Of a DNA stretch of 64,000 nucleotides, positions 44,402 to 53,814 are shown piece by piece. Below the pieces are notes generated by a model, which saw nothing but the letters and a program-made list of their open reading frames with translations, was not told where the DNA came from and searched no databases. A program made the position numbers and the translations under genes. The stretch is from Propioniferax innocua (GTDB lineage: Bacteria > Actinomycetota > Actinomycetes > Propionibacteriales > Propionibacteriaceae): contig NZ_VFOR01000001.1 in the NCBI RefSeq assembly GCF_006716235.1, forward strand, positions 1,054,001 through 1,118,000. Direction: 5' to 3'. Position 1 is the first letter of the stretch, and each line of letters opens with the position of its first letter.

Positions 44402-46122
44402 GTGTGCGGCGCTTCCGCGCGGTCTGTCACCGGGACGCCGCGATCGGCTCCAGCCACCACGCCGAGATCGGCTCGACCCACTGGGACGCCGAGATCGGCT
44501 CGCCCCACTGGGACGCCGAGATCGGCGATACCCACCACATCGGCAGGACGGAACACCTTGGCGAGCTGCGGCGCCTGCGCCGGGGATGACGAACAGATGA
44601 CGCGGGTGGGGCCGTCGGCGATCACATCCCCCTCGGCCAGCACCACCGTGCGTCGCGTCGCAACCGCGGCGAACTCGACGTCGTGGGTCGCGATGACCAC
44701 GCACACGCCCTGCGCGGTGAGCTCCGTCACGATCTGGCGCAGTTCGTCCTTGGCGGCGTAATCGAGACCACGTGTGGGTTCGTCGAGACAGATGACGGCC
44801 GGGCTCGCCGCAAGTTGGATGGCCAGGACCAGCGTCAACCGTTGTCCCTCGGAGAGGTCGCGGGGGTTCCGGTCCCCCGGCAGGTCGCCACCGAGTCGAC
44901 GCACGAGTGCGGCCGTCGTGCCCGGGGTCGCGTCCGATTCACGATCCGCCTGCTGACATTCGGCGTCGACGGTGGGCAGGTACAGCAGGTCGGCGGGGCT
45001 CTGCGGCACCAGACTGACCAGTTCCCGCGCCCTGGCGTCGGATGCTCTCCGTGGATCCTCGCCGCCGACCTCGACGCTCCCGGTGCTGGGAACCGCGCCC
45101 TGAAGCGCCCACAGCAACGAGGACTTACCCGACCCGTTGCGGCCCATGAGCGCCACCGATGATCCCGCGGCAAGATCGAGATCCACAGAGCGGACAGCCT
45201 GCACATCGCCGTAACGCACGCCGACCCGTCGCAGCCTCGCCATCGGATCATCGACCATGTCCGTGACGGCCTCGGTCAGCTCGGGTGCCTGCGGCAGATC
45301 CAGATGCGGCCCCTCCACCGCTATCCGACGCCTGGCCTCCCGCACACTCAACGGCACCTCGGCCCACCCGAGATGGCGGGACAGCTCCACAAGTGGTGGC
45401 GTCACATCGGCGACGCCGAGGACCTGAGCCGGTGACCCGGCGACGACACTGCCATCGCCCGGTAGCCACAGGACGCTGTCCGCAGCCTGCATGACGCGTT
45501 CGAGCCGGTGTTCGGCGAGCACCACCGTCAGACCGACATCATGGACGAGCGAGGTGATGGCGGCCAGAACGTCCTGGGCCGCGGTGGGGTCCAGAGCCGA
45601 GGTGGGCTCGTCGAGCACCAGGACTCGAGGCCCTGCGGCAAGAACAGCGGCGATCGCCACACGCTGCTGCTGACCACCGGAGAGCTCGGTGACGCGACGC
45701 CGACGCAGGGTGGCGATCCCCATCAGGTCGAGGGTCTCCTCGACACGTTTGCGCATGACCGACGGTGCGAGCCCGAGTTGCTCCATGCCATAGGCGATCT
45801 CGTCCTCGACCACATCAGCCACGAATGTCGCCGCCGGGTTCTGACCCACGTGACCGACCAGGTGGGCCAGATCCCTCGGACGGCACTCACGTGTGTCATG
45901 ACCCGCGACGGTGAGGTGCCCGCCCATCGTGGCGCCGGTGGTGTGCGGGACGAGGCCGTTGATGGTGCCCAGCAGGGTGCTCTTGCCCACGCCGGTGCGT
46001 CCGACCACAAGACACAGGTCACCCTCCCGGATACTGAGATCGACACCGGAAAGGACCGGAGTCCGGGCGCCCGGCTGCGTGATCGTCAGGTTCTGGGCGC
46101 GGACGGCCACGGCGTCAACCAT
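44398..46122 (-). CDS. ECF transporter ATPase, fused EcfA1-EcfA2
   Basis: 574 residues from ATG 46122, which has GGAGGTG seven bases upstream (an earlier ATG at 46137 is weaker). Two ABC domains: domain 1 has Walker A GRTGVGKST (about residue 42), LSGGQQQRV and VLVLDEPTSALD; domain 2 has GRNGSGKSS (about 332), LSEGQRLTLV (a less usual signature with Glu for the second Gly) and LDEPTRGLD. Near the C-terminus, ADLGVPVGR is repeated three times from a 27-bp tandem repeat. It powers the ECF importer. Confidence 0.92.
   Translation of the reverse strand: MVDAVAVRAQNLTITQPGARTPVLSGVDLSIREGDLCLVVGRTGVGKSTLLGTINGLVPHTTGATMGGHLTVAGHDTRECRPRDLAHLVGHVGQNPAATFVADVVEDEIAYGMEQLGLAPSVMRKRVEETLDLMGIATLRRRRVTELSGGQQQRVAIAAVLAAGPRVLVLDEPTSALDPTAAQDVLAAITSLVHDVGLTVVLAEHRLERVMQAADSVLWLPGDGSVVAGSPAQVLGVADVTPPLVELSRHLGWAEVPLSVREARRRIAVEGPHLDLPQAPELTEAVTDMVDDPMARLRRVGVRYGDVQAVRSVDLDLAAGSSVALMGRNGSGKSSLLWALQGAVPSTGSVEVGGEDPRRASDARARELVSLVPQSPADLLYLPTVDAECQQADRESDATPGTTAALVRRLGGDLPGDRNPRDLSEGQRLTLVLAIQLAASPAVICLDEPTRGLDYAAKDELRQIVTELTAQGVCVVIATHDVEFAAVATRRTVVLAEGDVIADGPTRVICSSSPAQAPQLAKVFRPADVVGIADLGVPVGRADLGVPVGRADLGVVAGADRGVPVTDRAEAPHT
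44434..44535 (-). repeat. 27-bp coding tandem repeat at the 3' end of the ECF ATPase gene
   Basis: Units beginning gacgccgagatcggctcg at 44434, 44458, 44485 and 44512 encode ADLGVPVGR or close variants. The first unit is three bases short. The frame is preserved. Confidence 0.9.
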
Positions 46123-47278
46123 GGTGGGCACCTCCATTCGGTACGGGAAGGGCGGCCGCCGCGGGCAGGACGGCCACCAGAGGCAGGATCACCGCAGGTG
46201 CGGTGAGCGTCGGCCAACCGGAGGGACGCAGGTCTGTCGGCGCACCCCACGCGCTTCCCCACCAGCAGGTGAGCACCACGAGGGAGACAGCGAGCGCGAG
46301 CAGTGCCCACTCCGCTCGTGCCCACGGTTGCGGCCGGTAACGGGTGACTGCGAGCCGGCGCCCGGAACGTAGGAGGCTCACCACACCCACGGCGGTCCCT
46401 GTTCCCAGCAGGGCCAGACCGATCCACTGCTCGATGCCCACACCCAGGACGCGTCCCGAGGTCGGTGCGACCCCAAGGAGCCAGAACACCCCGATCACCA
46501 TGGCCAAGGCCGCACCCACGAGGGCCAGGCCGGTGCCGCGTCCAACGCTGCGTTGCTCACGCGTCCTGCCGAAACCACGCGCCTCCATCGACGTTGCCAG
46601 AGCCATGGCTCCCTCGACGGCGTCCTCGAGCACGGGAACCAGCGTGGCCGCCACGGCTCGGAGCCCCCTGCTGTTCCGCCCGCGGAGACGGCGTCCCCGA
46701 TTGATGCGGAAGGTCGATGCGATGAGTTGCGGCAGAACGGTGAGAGTGATGACGATCGCGACCGACACATCATGCAGAGCCGCAGGAACCGACCTCAGGG
46801 CGGTCCGTGGATCGGCCAGACAGTTCGCCGCCCCAAGCGCCAGAACCAATACGGCCAGGCGGGCGGCATCGGTCAGGGTGAACTGCAGCTCCCCCAGCGT
46901 CAAGGGGCCGCCGATGCTGATGCCTGCGGCCCATTCGGGCAGCTCGAGCTCGGGCAGATCAAGCAGGACCGGTCCAGAACCGGTACCACCGAGCACGATG
47001 CGGAAGACCAGTCGCATCGCGATGATCACCCCGGCCAATGCCAGATAGAACCCCAGACCACGGCGCCACGCCTGCGGGCCACGGTTGGCCAGCACCACCA
47101 CGAGGATCGCGGCCGCGAGCAGGCTCAGAAGTAGAAGGTTGCCGACGAGGTTCGCCAGCACCGCACATGCCAGAGCCCACGACCACCACGCCCACGGATG
47201 CAGATCGGTCCGCGACACGGTGTCGGGATCGTCCGCGTCGGGCATGACATCGGTCGGACGTGACAGGAGACGGGGCAT
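46115..47278 (-). CDS. ECF transporter transmembrane (T) component
   Basis: 387 residues. About six to eight TM helices with the coupling motif SMEARGFGRTREQR (the ARG signature of EcfT) after VEGAMALAT. A pair of basic stretches (RINRGRRLRGRNSRG) precedes it. Its C-terminus is extended by two TM helices relative to classical EcfT. Eight-base overlap with the ATPase start and a one-base overlap (TGATG) with the upstream DUF4430-like gene. Confidence 0.9.
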   Translation of the reverse strand: MPRLLSRPTDVMPDADDPDTVSRTDLHPWAWWSWALACAVLANLVGNLLLLSLLAAAILVVVLANRGPQAWRRGLGFYLALAGVIIAMRLVFRIVLGGTGSGPVLLDLPELELPEWAAGISIGGPLTLGELQFTLTDAARLAVLVLALGAANCLADPRTALRSVPAALHDVSVAIVITLTVLPQLIASTFRINRGRRLRGRNSRGLRAVAATLVPVLEDAVEGAMALATSMEARGFGRTREQRSVGRGTGLALVGAALAMVIGVFWLLGVAPTSGRVLGVGIEQWIGLALLGTGTAVGVVSLLRSGRRLAVTRYRPQPWARAEWALLALAVSLVVLTCWWGSAWGAPTDLRPSGWPTLTAPAVILPLVAVLPAAAALPVPNGGAHHG

Positions 47279-47931
47279 CAGCGTCCGCCCACGGCTCCGT
47301 CATCCGAGCGACCACGGGATCGAAGCACGAACACGATCACGGCCACGAGGGCGATGGCGGCGACCACACCCCCACCGATGGCCCATGGGCTGACGCCGCT
47401 CTCCTCGTTCGACTCCTCGCCGGCAGGCTTCACCTCGGGCCGAGACTGTGCGGCGTGTTCGGACATCGCCTCCTGTGCAGGCGGCGTGCACTGTTCCTCG
47501 CCCTCGGCGTTGTAACACCAGGCCTCGATGGTCCCCGGTTCGATCTGGTGTTCAGCCGCACCGGTCATGGACATCTCCCAGTCCTGCCCCTCGGCACCGT
47601 GGTAGTAGTGCCAGTACTGGCCGTTGAACGTGGCAGGGCACGGCTCGGGGTGCCCACCGATGCTGCAGATGAACCCGCCGTCGTCATGCTGGATCTCCAC
47701 ACCGGTGGCGGCCAATGCATCCTCGCCGTTCCCGGTGGGTTCGATGCATTCATTGGCCAGGTACTCACCTTCCTCGGTGACGACGCTGACCCAGACCTTC
47801 TCCTCAACCAGGCATTGACCGACGGCTCCCCCGTCACCCTCCGCATGCGCCGAAGCGCCACCTGCGGTGAGGACCACCACGATGAGGGCGAACACCGCGC
47901 CCCAGATCGTCGAACGTCGCATGTGCTCCAT
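47278..47931 (-). CDS. secreted, membrane-anchored DUF4430-like protein, probably a surface cobalamin-binding protein
   Basis: 217 residues from ATG 47931 (ATG 47922 possible). A signal peptide (about 4-30, VFALIVVVLTAGGASAHA) leads to a soluble domain (31-150) with six Cys (40, 62, 89, 98, 139, 148), probably three disulfides. GFICSIGGHPEPCP, QYWHYYHGAEGQDWEMS and IEPGTIEAWCYN match the DUF4430 fold found in the C-terminal domain of intrinsic factor and transcobalamin. A TM helix (about 183-203) anchors it. It is first in the ECF operon behind the B12 riboswitch, which supports a role in capturing cobalamin. Confidence 0.75.
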   Translation of the reverse strand: MEHMRRSTIWGAVFALIVVVLTAGGASAHAEGDGGAVGQCLVEEKVWVSVVTEEGEYLANECIEPTGNGEDALAATGVEIQHDDGGFICSIGGHPEPCPATFNGQYWHYYHGAEGQDWEMSMTGAAEHQIEPGTIEAWCYNAEGEEQCTPPAQEAMSEHAAQSRPEVKPAGEESNEESGVSPWAIGGGVVAAIALVAVIVFVLRSRGRSDDGAVGGR

Positions 47932-47984
47932 GCCTCTCCCTTCACGTGGATGGCACGGGCCCATGGCCGGCGCGCAGCTCCACG

Positions 47985-48100
47985 ACGCGTCTTTGCACCA
48001 TGCACGGCATTCCGACTCGGGCTGTGCCCTCACGGCTGCGGGTCAGTGCCGGATTCGCACCGGCTTCCCCGTACATGGTGTTCACAAGGTTCTGTGACCA
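47985..48100 (-). promoter_or_regulatory. cobalamin (B12) riboswitch upstream of the ECF operon
   Basis: On the minus strand, gggaagccggtgcgaatccgg-type sequence (gccggtgcgaatccggc) is followed by actgacccgcagccgtga, the conserved core of AdoCbl riboswitches. Flanking arms caccatgtac and gtgcatggtg (48071-48080 and 47996-48005) can close the structure. About 70 bases separate it from the first gene. No second B12-box consensus stretch could be placed exactly, so the 3' boundary is approximate. Confidence 0.88.
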
Positions 48101-48217
48101 AGCCATGGTACGCCGCCACCTGCGGTGGGTCCGTGGCCGCCCGACGCCGCTCTCAGGATCCGATGTCGGAAGCCCTCCCAGAGCTGGGGCGGCCGTTACG
48201 CGTGGACACCGTGGCGG

Positions 48218-48272
48218 CCCTGATGCTGACCACCGGCCCTGATGTTGACCACCGGCCCTGATGTTGACCCTG
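48218..48272. repeat. 19-bp tandem repeat, three copies, downstream of the diiron protein gene
   Basis: ccctgatgttgaccaccgg repeats about three times (48218-48272), the last copy partial. It lies just beyond the stop of the minus-strand diiron gene, within the gap 48101-48279, which contains nothing else that I can identify. Confidence 0.9.
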
Positions 48273-48279
48273 GGGCCGC

Positions 48280-49149
48280 TCAGGTCAACCCGCCACGTTC
48301 GCGGTACATGCTGAGGCTGTCGTGCAGGGCATCGAGCACGTATTGCGGATATTCCAACCCCTTGCGTCCGGCCCACAGCAGCCGGGCCTCGAGGCGTCCG
48401 ATCTCCTTGGCATAGGCCTCGAGCTGGGTGTCCAGCCCGAGCCCCACCATGACTCCACCCATGTCGCCCAGATAGCGCTTGCGTCCGTTCACGCCCACCA
48501 GGGTGTAGGAGAACGATCGCATCTCCCGCGCCAGGAACAACTGCCACGGGCTCAACACATTGTGCTGGATCAGGCTCGTGGCCGACATCTGATAGAACGC
48601 GAAATGCCCCGGTTCCTGCCGTTTGATGGGGGTGACGACGGTGTTCACCAAAGCGTCCTCCCCCAGCTCCTGAAGTCCCTTGTTGAGGGTGTTGTAGGCG
48701 AGGACGGCCTGCCGCTCAGTGGATGCACCGGTCAGGTAGTACAGCAGACGCGCGATGTCTTGGATCGCCGGGATGTGCGCAAGCGCACCCAACACCTTCA
48801 TGGACATCTGGATCTCCATGAGCGGCTCAGCCGCCGGCAGCCCCAGATCGAGTTGGACCCTGTCGAGGATCAGCCCGTGCTGGATCTCCTGAGGTTGCCA
48901 GACGTCCTCATAGAAGAAGCGATCGACCTCGCTCACCTCCGGCAGCAGCACCAGGAGCTCGAGGACATTGCGATCCACCTCGAGCTCAACCCGCGCGAGG
49001 TACTCCAGAACGTCCCCATAGCGATCACGGACGACATCGGGCCGGTTGATGGTGCGATCGACGCTCCCCAGAGCCACTGGTGGATGCATCTCACCGAGGC
49101 GCTCGACATGCTCCTCGATCTTCTGCTGGGTGATCACATCGCGTGGCAC
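48280..49149 (-). CDS. ferritin-like diiron protein (acyl-ACP desaturase-like)
   Basis: 289 residues, mostly alpha-helical. Two E-x2-H motifs are in place for a diiron centre: EIQH (Glu88, His91) and EPGH (Glu179, His182), with Glu58 and Glu146 as likely further ligands. FFYEDVWQPQEIQHGLILDR is close to the acyl-ACP desaturase group. Which substrate it oxidises is unknown. It is an isolated gene between the riboswitch region and the DUF1707 gene. Confidence 0.75.
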   Translation of the reverse strand: MPRDVITQQKIEEHVERLGEMHPPVALGSVDRTINRPDVVRDRYGDVLEYLARVELEVDRNVLELLVLLPEVSEVDRFFYEDVWQPQEIQHGLILDRVQLDLGLPAAEPLMEIQMSMKVLGALAHIPAIQDIARLLYYLTGASTERQAVLAYNTLNKGLQELGEDALVNTVVTPIKRQEPGHFAFYQMSATSLIQHNVLSPWQLFLAREMRSFSYTLVGVNGRKRYLGDMGGVMVGLGLDTQLEAYAKEIGRLEARLLWAGRKGLEYPQYVLDALHDSLSMYRERGGLT

Positions 49150-49267
49150 ACCGCCTACGGTAGCCGAGCAGGAAACTTCTCGATGAGGCGATCCTCACAG
49201 AATCAAGGTTTGTGGGTCCGCGAAGAAGTACGGGTGCAGAGAATCTCGGAAACCGCAGATCGGCAGG

Positions 49268-49642
49268 TCAGAGAAACACCAACAGCATCATGACCACGAT
49301 GAGAGCGGCCACCACGCCGATGATGCCACCCACGATCGCGAGCTGCGTTCCGGCGGACGGCGACTTGATCTCGCTCACCTCGCCGGGGGCCAGGCGTCCG
49401 TCCTGCTGGACGATGGAGGGTTCGCTGTAGGTCTGGGGCTTGCCCAGCGCCTCGACCGCAGGCACCAGATCCCCCAGACGCTGGGCGCCGAAAATGGTGT
49501 TCAGATGCCCGTCGAACTCCTCCTGCGACAGGTCGCCACGTGTGAAGGCCGCGTTGAGCTGTTCGCTCAGCTGCTGGCGCTCGCTCTCGGGGACCGGGTC
49601 GTTCGGTCGCGAGTGATATTTGGATGAGATCGGAAGGCTCAC
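49268..49642 (-). CDS. DUF1707 (SHOCT-like) domain protein with C-terminal TM helix
   Basis: 124 residues from GTG 49642; ATG 49675 is possible. ESERQQLSEQLNAAFTRGDLSQEEFDGHLNTI matches the DUF1707 N-terminal domain. The last 25 residues (LAIVGGIIGVVAALIVVMMLLVFL) are a TM segment. Function is unknown; such proteins are common membrane-associated small proteins in actinobacteria. Confidence 0.85.
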   Translation of the reverse strand: MSLPISSKYHSRPNDPVPESERQQLSEQLNAAFTRGDLSQEEFDGHLNTIFGAQRLGDLVPAVEALGKPQTYSEPSIVQQDGRLAPGEVSEIKSPSAGTQLAIVGGIIGVVAALIVVMMLLVFL

Positions 49643-49717
49643 ACCGCCACTGTAGCGCCGCACCCCATGCCGAACCATTCACGCAAGCCAGCGACGCAGC
49701 ACCGCACGGGTGGTGAA

Positions 49718-50551
49718 TCAGTCGGCGAGCGGGCCGAACGGGACGCCGAGTTCGTTGAGAATCTCCTCGCCCCCGTCGAGTGCGGTGAGAACCCAGACGC
49801 CATGCTCGGTGACGGTGATGGTGTGCTCCCAGTGAGCTGCCACCGACCTGTCGAGGGTGACCACGGTCCATTCGTCCTCGAGCGTCACATTGTCGGGGGC
49901 ACCGAGCGTCAGCATCGGTTCGACGGCAAGAGCCATGCCCTGCACGATGCGCGGAGTACGTCCGCGCACACGGTAGTTGTGCACGTCCGGCGGCTGGTGC
50001 ATGGCCGAGCCGATGCCGTGGCCCACGAACTCTTCGATGATCCCGTACTCGCCGGAGGCGTCCTCCACCGCGGCGGAGATGTCGGCGACGCGTCCGTCCA
50101 AGCGGGCTGCGGCGATACCCGCCCACAACGCACGCTTGGTGGTGGCGCTCAGCTCGGCCACCTCGGGGCTGATCTCCCCCACCGCGAACGATCGGGCCGA
50201 GTCACCATGCCAACCATCGAGGATGGCCCCACAGTCGACGGAGATGAGATCCCCCTCGGCCAACGTGCGGTCCGACGGAATGCCGTGCACGATCTCCTCG
50301 TTCACCGAGGCGCAGATCACTCCGCTGAAGCCACCGGTGCCGTCGGGCCGAGCCCCGTAGCCCAAGAAGGATGGCAGAGCTCCTGCGGCGGCGATCGTTT
50401 CGGCGGCCACATCATTCAGCTCCGCGGTCGTGACGCCGGGGCCGATGGCTTCGCCGACCGCGGTCAACGCGCGTTCCACCACCAGTCCGGCGCGACGCAT
50501 CGCGCAGATCTGTTCGGGCGTCTTGATCTCGACGCCCCGCGAGGACCTCAC
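49718..50551 (-). CDS. map: methionine aminopeptidase, type I
   Basis: 277 residues. Metal ligands lie in [20 protein letters not shown] (two Asp), [21 protein letters not shown] (His), AVEPMLTLG (Glu) and [11 protein letters not shown]. Removes initiator methionine. It overlaps adk by four bases in the secY-adk-map unit. Confidence 0.97.
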   Translation of the reverse strand: MRSSRGVEIKTPEQICAMRRAGLVVERALTAVGEAIGPGVTTAELNDVAAETIAAAGALPSFLGYGARPDGTGGFSGVICASVNEEIVHGIPSDRTLAEGDLISVDCGAILDGWHGDSARSFAVGEISPEVAELSATTKRALWAGIAAARLDGRVADISAAVEDASGEYGIIEEFVGHGIGSAMHQPPDVHNYRVRGRTPRIVQGMALAVEPMLTLGAPDNVTLEDEWTVVTLDRSVAAHWEHTITVTEHGVWVLTALDGGEEILNELGVPFGPLAD

Positions 50552-51123
50552 TTGGCCAGGGCGTCCGCGATGCGCTGGCTCACCTCGTCCACCGTCCCCA
50601 TTCCGTCGACCTCGAAGAGCAGTCCACGCTCGCGGTAGATGGCCAGCAGCGGTTCGGTCTGTTCCCTGTAGGTCTCCTGGCGGGTGCGGATGGCGTCCTC
50701 GGTGTCATCTTCGCGGCCCTCGATCTCAGCACGCTTGAGCAGACGCTGCACGAGCTCGTCGGTGTCGGCGGTCAGCGAGACCACGGCATCGAGCTGCTGG
50801 CCCTTCTCGGCCAGGTGAGCATCCAGCGCTTCGACCTGCCCGGTGGTGCGCGGGTAGCCGTCCAGCAGAAAACCGTTGGTGGCGTCGGGCTCGGCGAGAC
50901 GCTCGGCAACGATGCCGTTGGTGATGTCGTCGCTGATGTAGCCACCGCTGTTCATGATCTGCTTGATCTCGAGAGCCAGCGGGCTGGCCTTCTCCGGATC
51001 GGCCTTCGCGATACCACGGAAGATGTCCCCGGTCGAGATCGCCGGAATCGAGTAACGCTCTGCGATGCCCTTGGCCTGCGTGCCCTTGCCGGCCCCCGGC
51101 GGGCCCATGATCAGCATTCTCAT
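50548..51123 (-). CDS. adk: adenylate kinase
   Basis: 191 residues. Walker [15 protein letters not shown] at residues 6-19; the LID region is short ([16 protein letters not shown]), so no zinc LID. Overlaps secY and map by four bases each. Confidence 0.98.
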   Translation of the reverse strand: MRMLIMGPPGAGKGTQAKGIAERYSIPAISTGDIFRGIAKADPEKASPLALEIKQIMNSGGYISDDITNGIVAERLAEPDATNGFLLDGYPRTTGQVEALDAHLAEKGQQLDAVVSLTADTDELVQRLLKRAEIEGREDDTEDAIRTRQETYREQTEPLLAIYRERGLLFEVDGMGTVDEVSQRIADALAK

Positions 51124-52415
51124 GAGAGGAATCCTTCGTATTCGCGTTGCTGGAGCTTGCTCTCCATCCGCCTAACAGTATCGAGGCCCACACCCACGAT
51201 GATCAGCAGGGAGGTGCCGCCGAAGGGGAAGTCCTGGTTGGCGTCGAAGAGGATGAAGGCGACCGTCGGCAACAGTGCGATGAGCGCCAGATACAACGAG
51301 CCCGGCGCGGTGAGGCGCGAGAGCACGTAGCTGAGGTACCGGACGGTCTGACGCCCGGCGCGCACGCCGGGGATGAACCCGCCGTACTTCTTCATGTTGT
51401 CGGAGACCTCTTGCGGATTGAACGTGATCGAGACGTAGAAGTACGTGAACGCGATCGTCAACACGAAGAACGTCACCAGGTACACCGGGTGGTCACCCTG
51501 CACGAAGTGTTCGTTGATCCACCTGCCGTACTCACTGGTCGGGTTGAACTGTGCGATCAACGCCGGCAGATACAGCATCGAGGACGAGAAGATCACAGGG
51601 ATGACGCCGGCCTGGTTGACCTTCAGCGGGATGTAGGTGGTCGAGCCACCGAACATGCGTCGGCCCACCATCCGTTTGGCGTACTGCACCGGGATACGAC
51701 GCTGCCCCAGCTCGATCGCGAGCACCGCGGCCATGACCATGAGGCCCACCACGAGCACGAGCACGAACGGGAGAAGGCCCTTGGCCTGACGCACACCCCA
51801 CAGAGCGGTCGGGAAGGTCGCGGCCACCTGCGTGAAGATCATGACCGACATGCCGTTGCCCAAGCCGCGTTCGGTGATGAGCTCACCCATCCACATGACC
51901 AACGAGGTGCCGGCGGTCATGACCAGCACCATCACCACGATCGGGAACACGTCGGTGGAGTGCACGATCTGGCCACAGCCCGGCATCAGGCCGCCGCTGG
52001 CGGCCAGCGTCACGAAAGCGGTGGAGTTGAGCACCGCGAGCACCAGCGTCAGGTAACGGGTGTATTCGGTGATCTGCTGCTGACCGGTGCCACCCTCCTT
52101 CTTGAGGGCCTCCAGGCGTGGAACCACCACGGTCATCAGCTGCAGGATGATGCTCGCGGTGATGTAGGGCATGATGCCCAGCGCGAACACCGCCAGACGC
52201 AGCAGCGCACCACCGGAGAACAGGTTGATGAGGGAATAAAGACCGGCCTGATCGGTCTCGGCCAGACCGGCGCGGCACTGATCGATCGCGGCGACATCGA
52301 CGTTGGGGACGGGAACGACCGATCCCAGACGGAACACCGCGAGGATGAGGAGCGTGAACAGGATCCGCTTCCGGACATCGGCCGTACGGAAGGCCCTTCC
52401 GAAGGATGAAAGCAC
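51120..52415 (-). CDS. secY: protein translocase subunit SecY
   Basis: 431 residues from GTG 52415 with AAGGAG upstream; the frame runs open to 52481 but without support. Ten TM helices; [24 protein letters not shown] and [22 protein letters not shown] are SecY signatures. Forms the channel of the Sec translocon. It is separated from rplO by a + strand gene and a terminator. Confidence 0.98.
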   Translation of the reverse strand: MLSSFGRAFRTADVRKRILFTLLILAVFRLGSVVPVPNVDVAAIDQCRAGLAETDQAGLYSLINLFSGGALLRLAVFALGIMPYITASIILQLMTVVVPRLEALKKEGGTGQQQITEYTRYLTLVLAVLNSTAFVTLAASGGLMPGCGQIVHSTDVFPIVVMVLVMTAGTSLVMWMGELITERGLGNGMSVMIFTQVAATFPTALWGVRQAKGLLPFVLVLVVGLMVMAAVLAIELGQRRIPVQYAKRMVGRRMFGGSTTYIPLKVNQAGVIPVIFSSSMLYLPALIAQFNPTSEYGRWINEHFVQGDHPVYLVTFFVLTIAFTYFYVSITFNPQEVSDNMKKYGGFIPGVRAGRQTVRYLSYVLSRLTAPGSLYLALIALLPTVAFILFDANQDFPFGGTSLLIIVGVGLDTVRRMESKLQQREYEGFLS

Positions 52416-52581
52416 CGAGGGCTCTCCTTGTAGTTCGAACGTGCGCACCACGCGCTTGTGACAACCGGTGCAGCGTATCAACCTATCCCGCGATACCAGA
52501 ACTTCGCAGGAAATCGACGCTCGGTTTGGTGTCTCGAAGTCGTATTGTCAGGGCACACCACCCATGGGGAACAATGGGGGC

Positions 52582-53040
52582 ATGTCGACAGGTCCCGACC
52601 CCCGCCAAGAACGTTCTCACCCGGAGAGAGGTGAGTGGCCGGTCTACGACCCCGACCGCCCCGGCGATGCCATCGAGGAGCCTCATCAGTACGGAGGCCC
52701 GGGAGGTTACGGATCCTCGGTCCAGGGTCACTCCCCCTACTCGATGCCCCACGATGATTCGCCCTACGGCATGCAGAAACATGATCCTCAGGGCCGAGGA
52801 AGGCCGAGCCCCTATGACATGCCTCGCTCCCACAACCACCCGTATCGGAGCTCGAACTCCTGGAACGGGCATGGCGGTTCGGGGCCTCGCTCCTCGCGCG
52901 ACCTCGTCAGATTTCTCTGGGTGATTCCGGTCGCGATCATCGTGCTGAACTCGCTCCTCTTCGACGGACGTTACGGGTCCATAGCCGGGCCGATGATCTT
53001 CGCCGTGGTCATCATCGGGTGGATCCTGCGTCGACGCTGA
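52582..53040 (+). CDS. small Pro/Gly-rich protein with two C-terminal TM segments
   Basis: 152 residues from MSTGPDPRQERSHPER at 52582; an earlier ATG at 52564 is possible. About 110 polar residues (rich in Gly, Pro, Tyr, His, Ser) precede FLWVIPVAIIVLNSLLF and IAGPMIFAVVIIGWILRRR. Function unknown. It lies on the + strand between secY and rplO, which is normally tight within the operon. Confidence 0.8.
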   Translation: MSTGPDPRQERSHPERGEWPVYDPDRPGDAIEEPHQYGGPGGYGSSVQGHSPYSMPHDDSPYGMQKHDPQGRGRPSPYDMPRSHNHPYRSSNSWNGHGGSGPRSSRDLVRFLWVIPVAIIVLNSLLFDGRYGSIAGPMIFAVVIIGWILRRR

Positions 53041-53078
53041 TGTGACAGGCCCGGCGCGCACCGCGCACCCCGCGATGC

Positions 53079-53116
53079 AGAACGAGGATGACCCCGGGCG
53101 GGGTCATCCTCGTTCT
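53079..53116. terminator. strong bidirectional intrinsic terminator
   Basis: Perfect 17-base arms agaacgaggatgacccc (53079-53095) and ggggtcatcctcgttct (53100-53116) around a four-base loop. It lies between the small + gene and the end of rplO, so it can stop transcription in both directions. Confidence 0.92.
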
Positions 53117-53171
53117 GTCGTTCGTCGATGCGATTCCTCGTGGGCCTCTGAGCCCATCGGGTTCCGCAGGG

Positions 53172-53627
53172 TCAGGCGTCGTCACCCGGTGTGACCACCG
53201 AGCCTCCGGCCTTTTCGACCTTGGCCTTGGCGCTGGCGGAGATCTTGTCGACCTTGAGGTCGACCTTCACCGTCAGCTCGCCGGTGCCGAGCACCTTCAC
53301 CGGGTATCCGGCACGGACGAGGCCCTTCTCCACGAGGGCGTCGGCGTCCACCGAACCGCCCTGGGGGAAGTGCTTCTCGATACGGTCCAGGTTGATCACC
53401 TGGTATTCGACGCGGAACGGGTTCTTGAAGCCGCGAAGCTTGGGAACACGCATATGCATCGGCATCGAGCCACCCTCGAAGTACTCGGGCACGTTCTTGC
53501 GTGCACCGGTGCCCTTGGTGCCGCGGCCAGCGGTCTTGCCGCCCTTGCCCGCTTCACCACGGCCCACACGGACCTTGGACTTCTTGGCGCCGGGAGCCGG
53601 CTTGAGGTCATGGATCTTCAAAACCAT
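53172..53627 (-). CDS. rplO: 50S ribosomal protein L15
   Basis: 151 residues. [34 protein letters not shown] is the family N-terminus and [20 protein letters not shown] follows. Next to rpmD, then a terminator before the operon continues to secY. Confidence 0.98.
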   Translation of the reverse strand: MVLKIHDLKPAPGAKKSKVRVGRGEAGKGGKTAGRGTKGTGARKNVPEYFEGGSMPMHMRVPKLRGFKNPFRVEYQVINLDRIEKHFPQGGSVDADALVEKGLVRAGYPVKVLGTGELTVKVDLKVDKISASAKAKVEKAGGSVVTPGDDA

Positions 53628-53628
53628 G

Positions 53629-53814
53629 TCAGTTCACCTCCTCAACCTGAACAAGGTGGCGGACGGTGTTGATCATGCCCACGATCTCGGGACGGTCCTC
53701 CTGGACCACCGAGTCGCCGACCTTGCGCAGGCCGATGCTGCGCAGCGTCGCACGGTGGTTCGGCTTGGTACCGATGGGAGACCGGAGCTGGGTCACCTTG
53801 AGCTGTGCCATCAC
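53629..53814 (-). CDS. rpmD: 50S ribosomal protein L30
   Basis: 61 residues. [33 protein letters not shown] is the family signature. It overlaps the end of rpsE by four bases. Confidence 0.98.
   Translation of the reverse strand: MMAQLKVTQLRSPIGTKPNHRATLRSIGLRKVGDSVVQEDRPEIVGMINTVRHLVQVEEVN

Noticed and set aside
49203-50126. A 307-codon minus-strand frame overlapping map and the DUF1707 gene
   Set aside because: It is an out-of-frame shadow of two well-supported genes and has no domain of its own.
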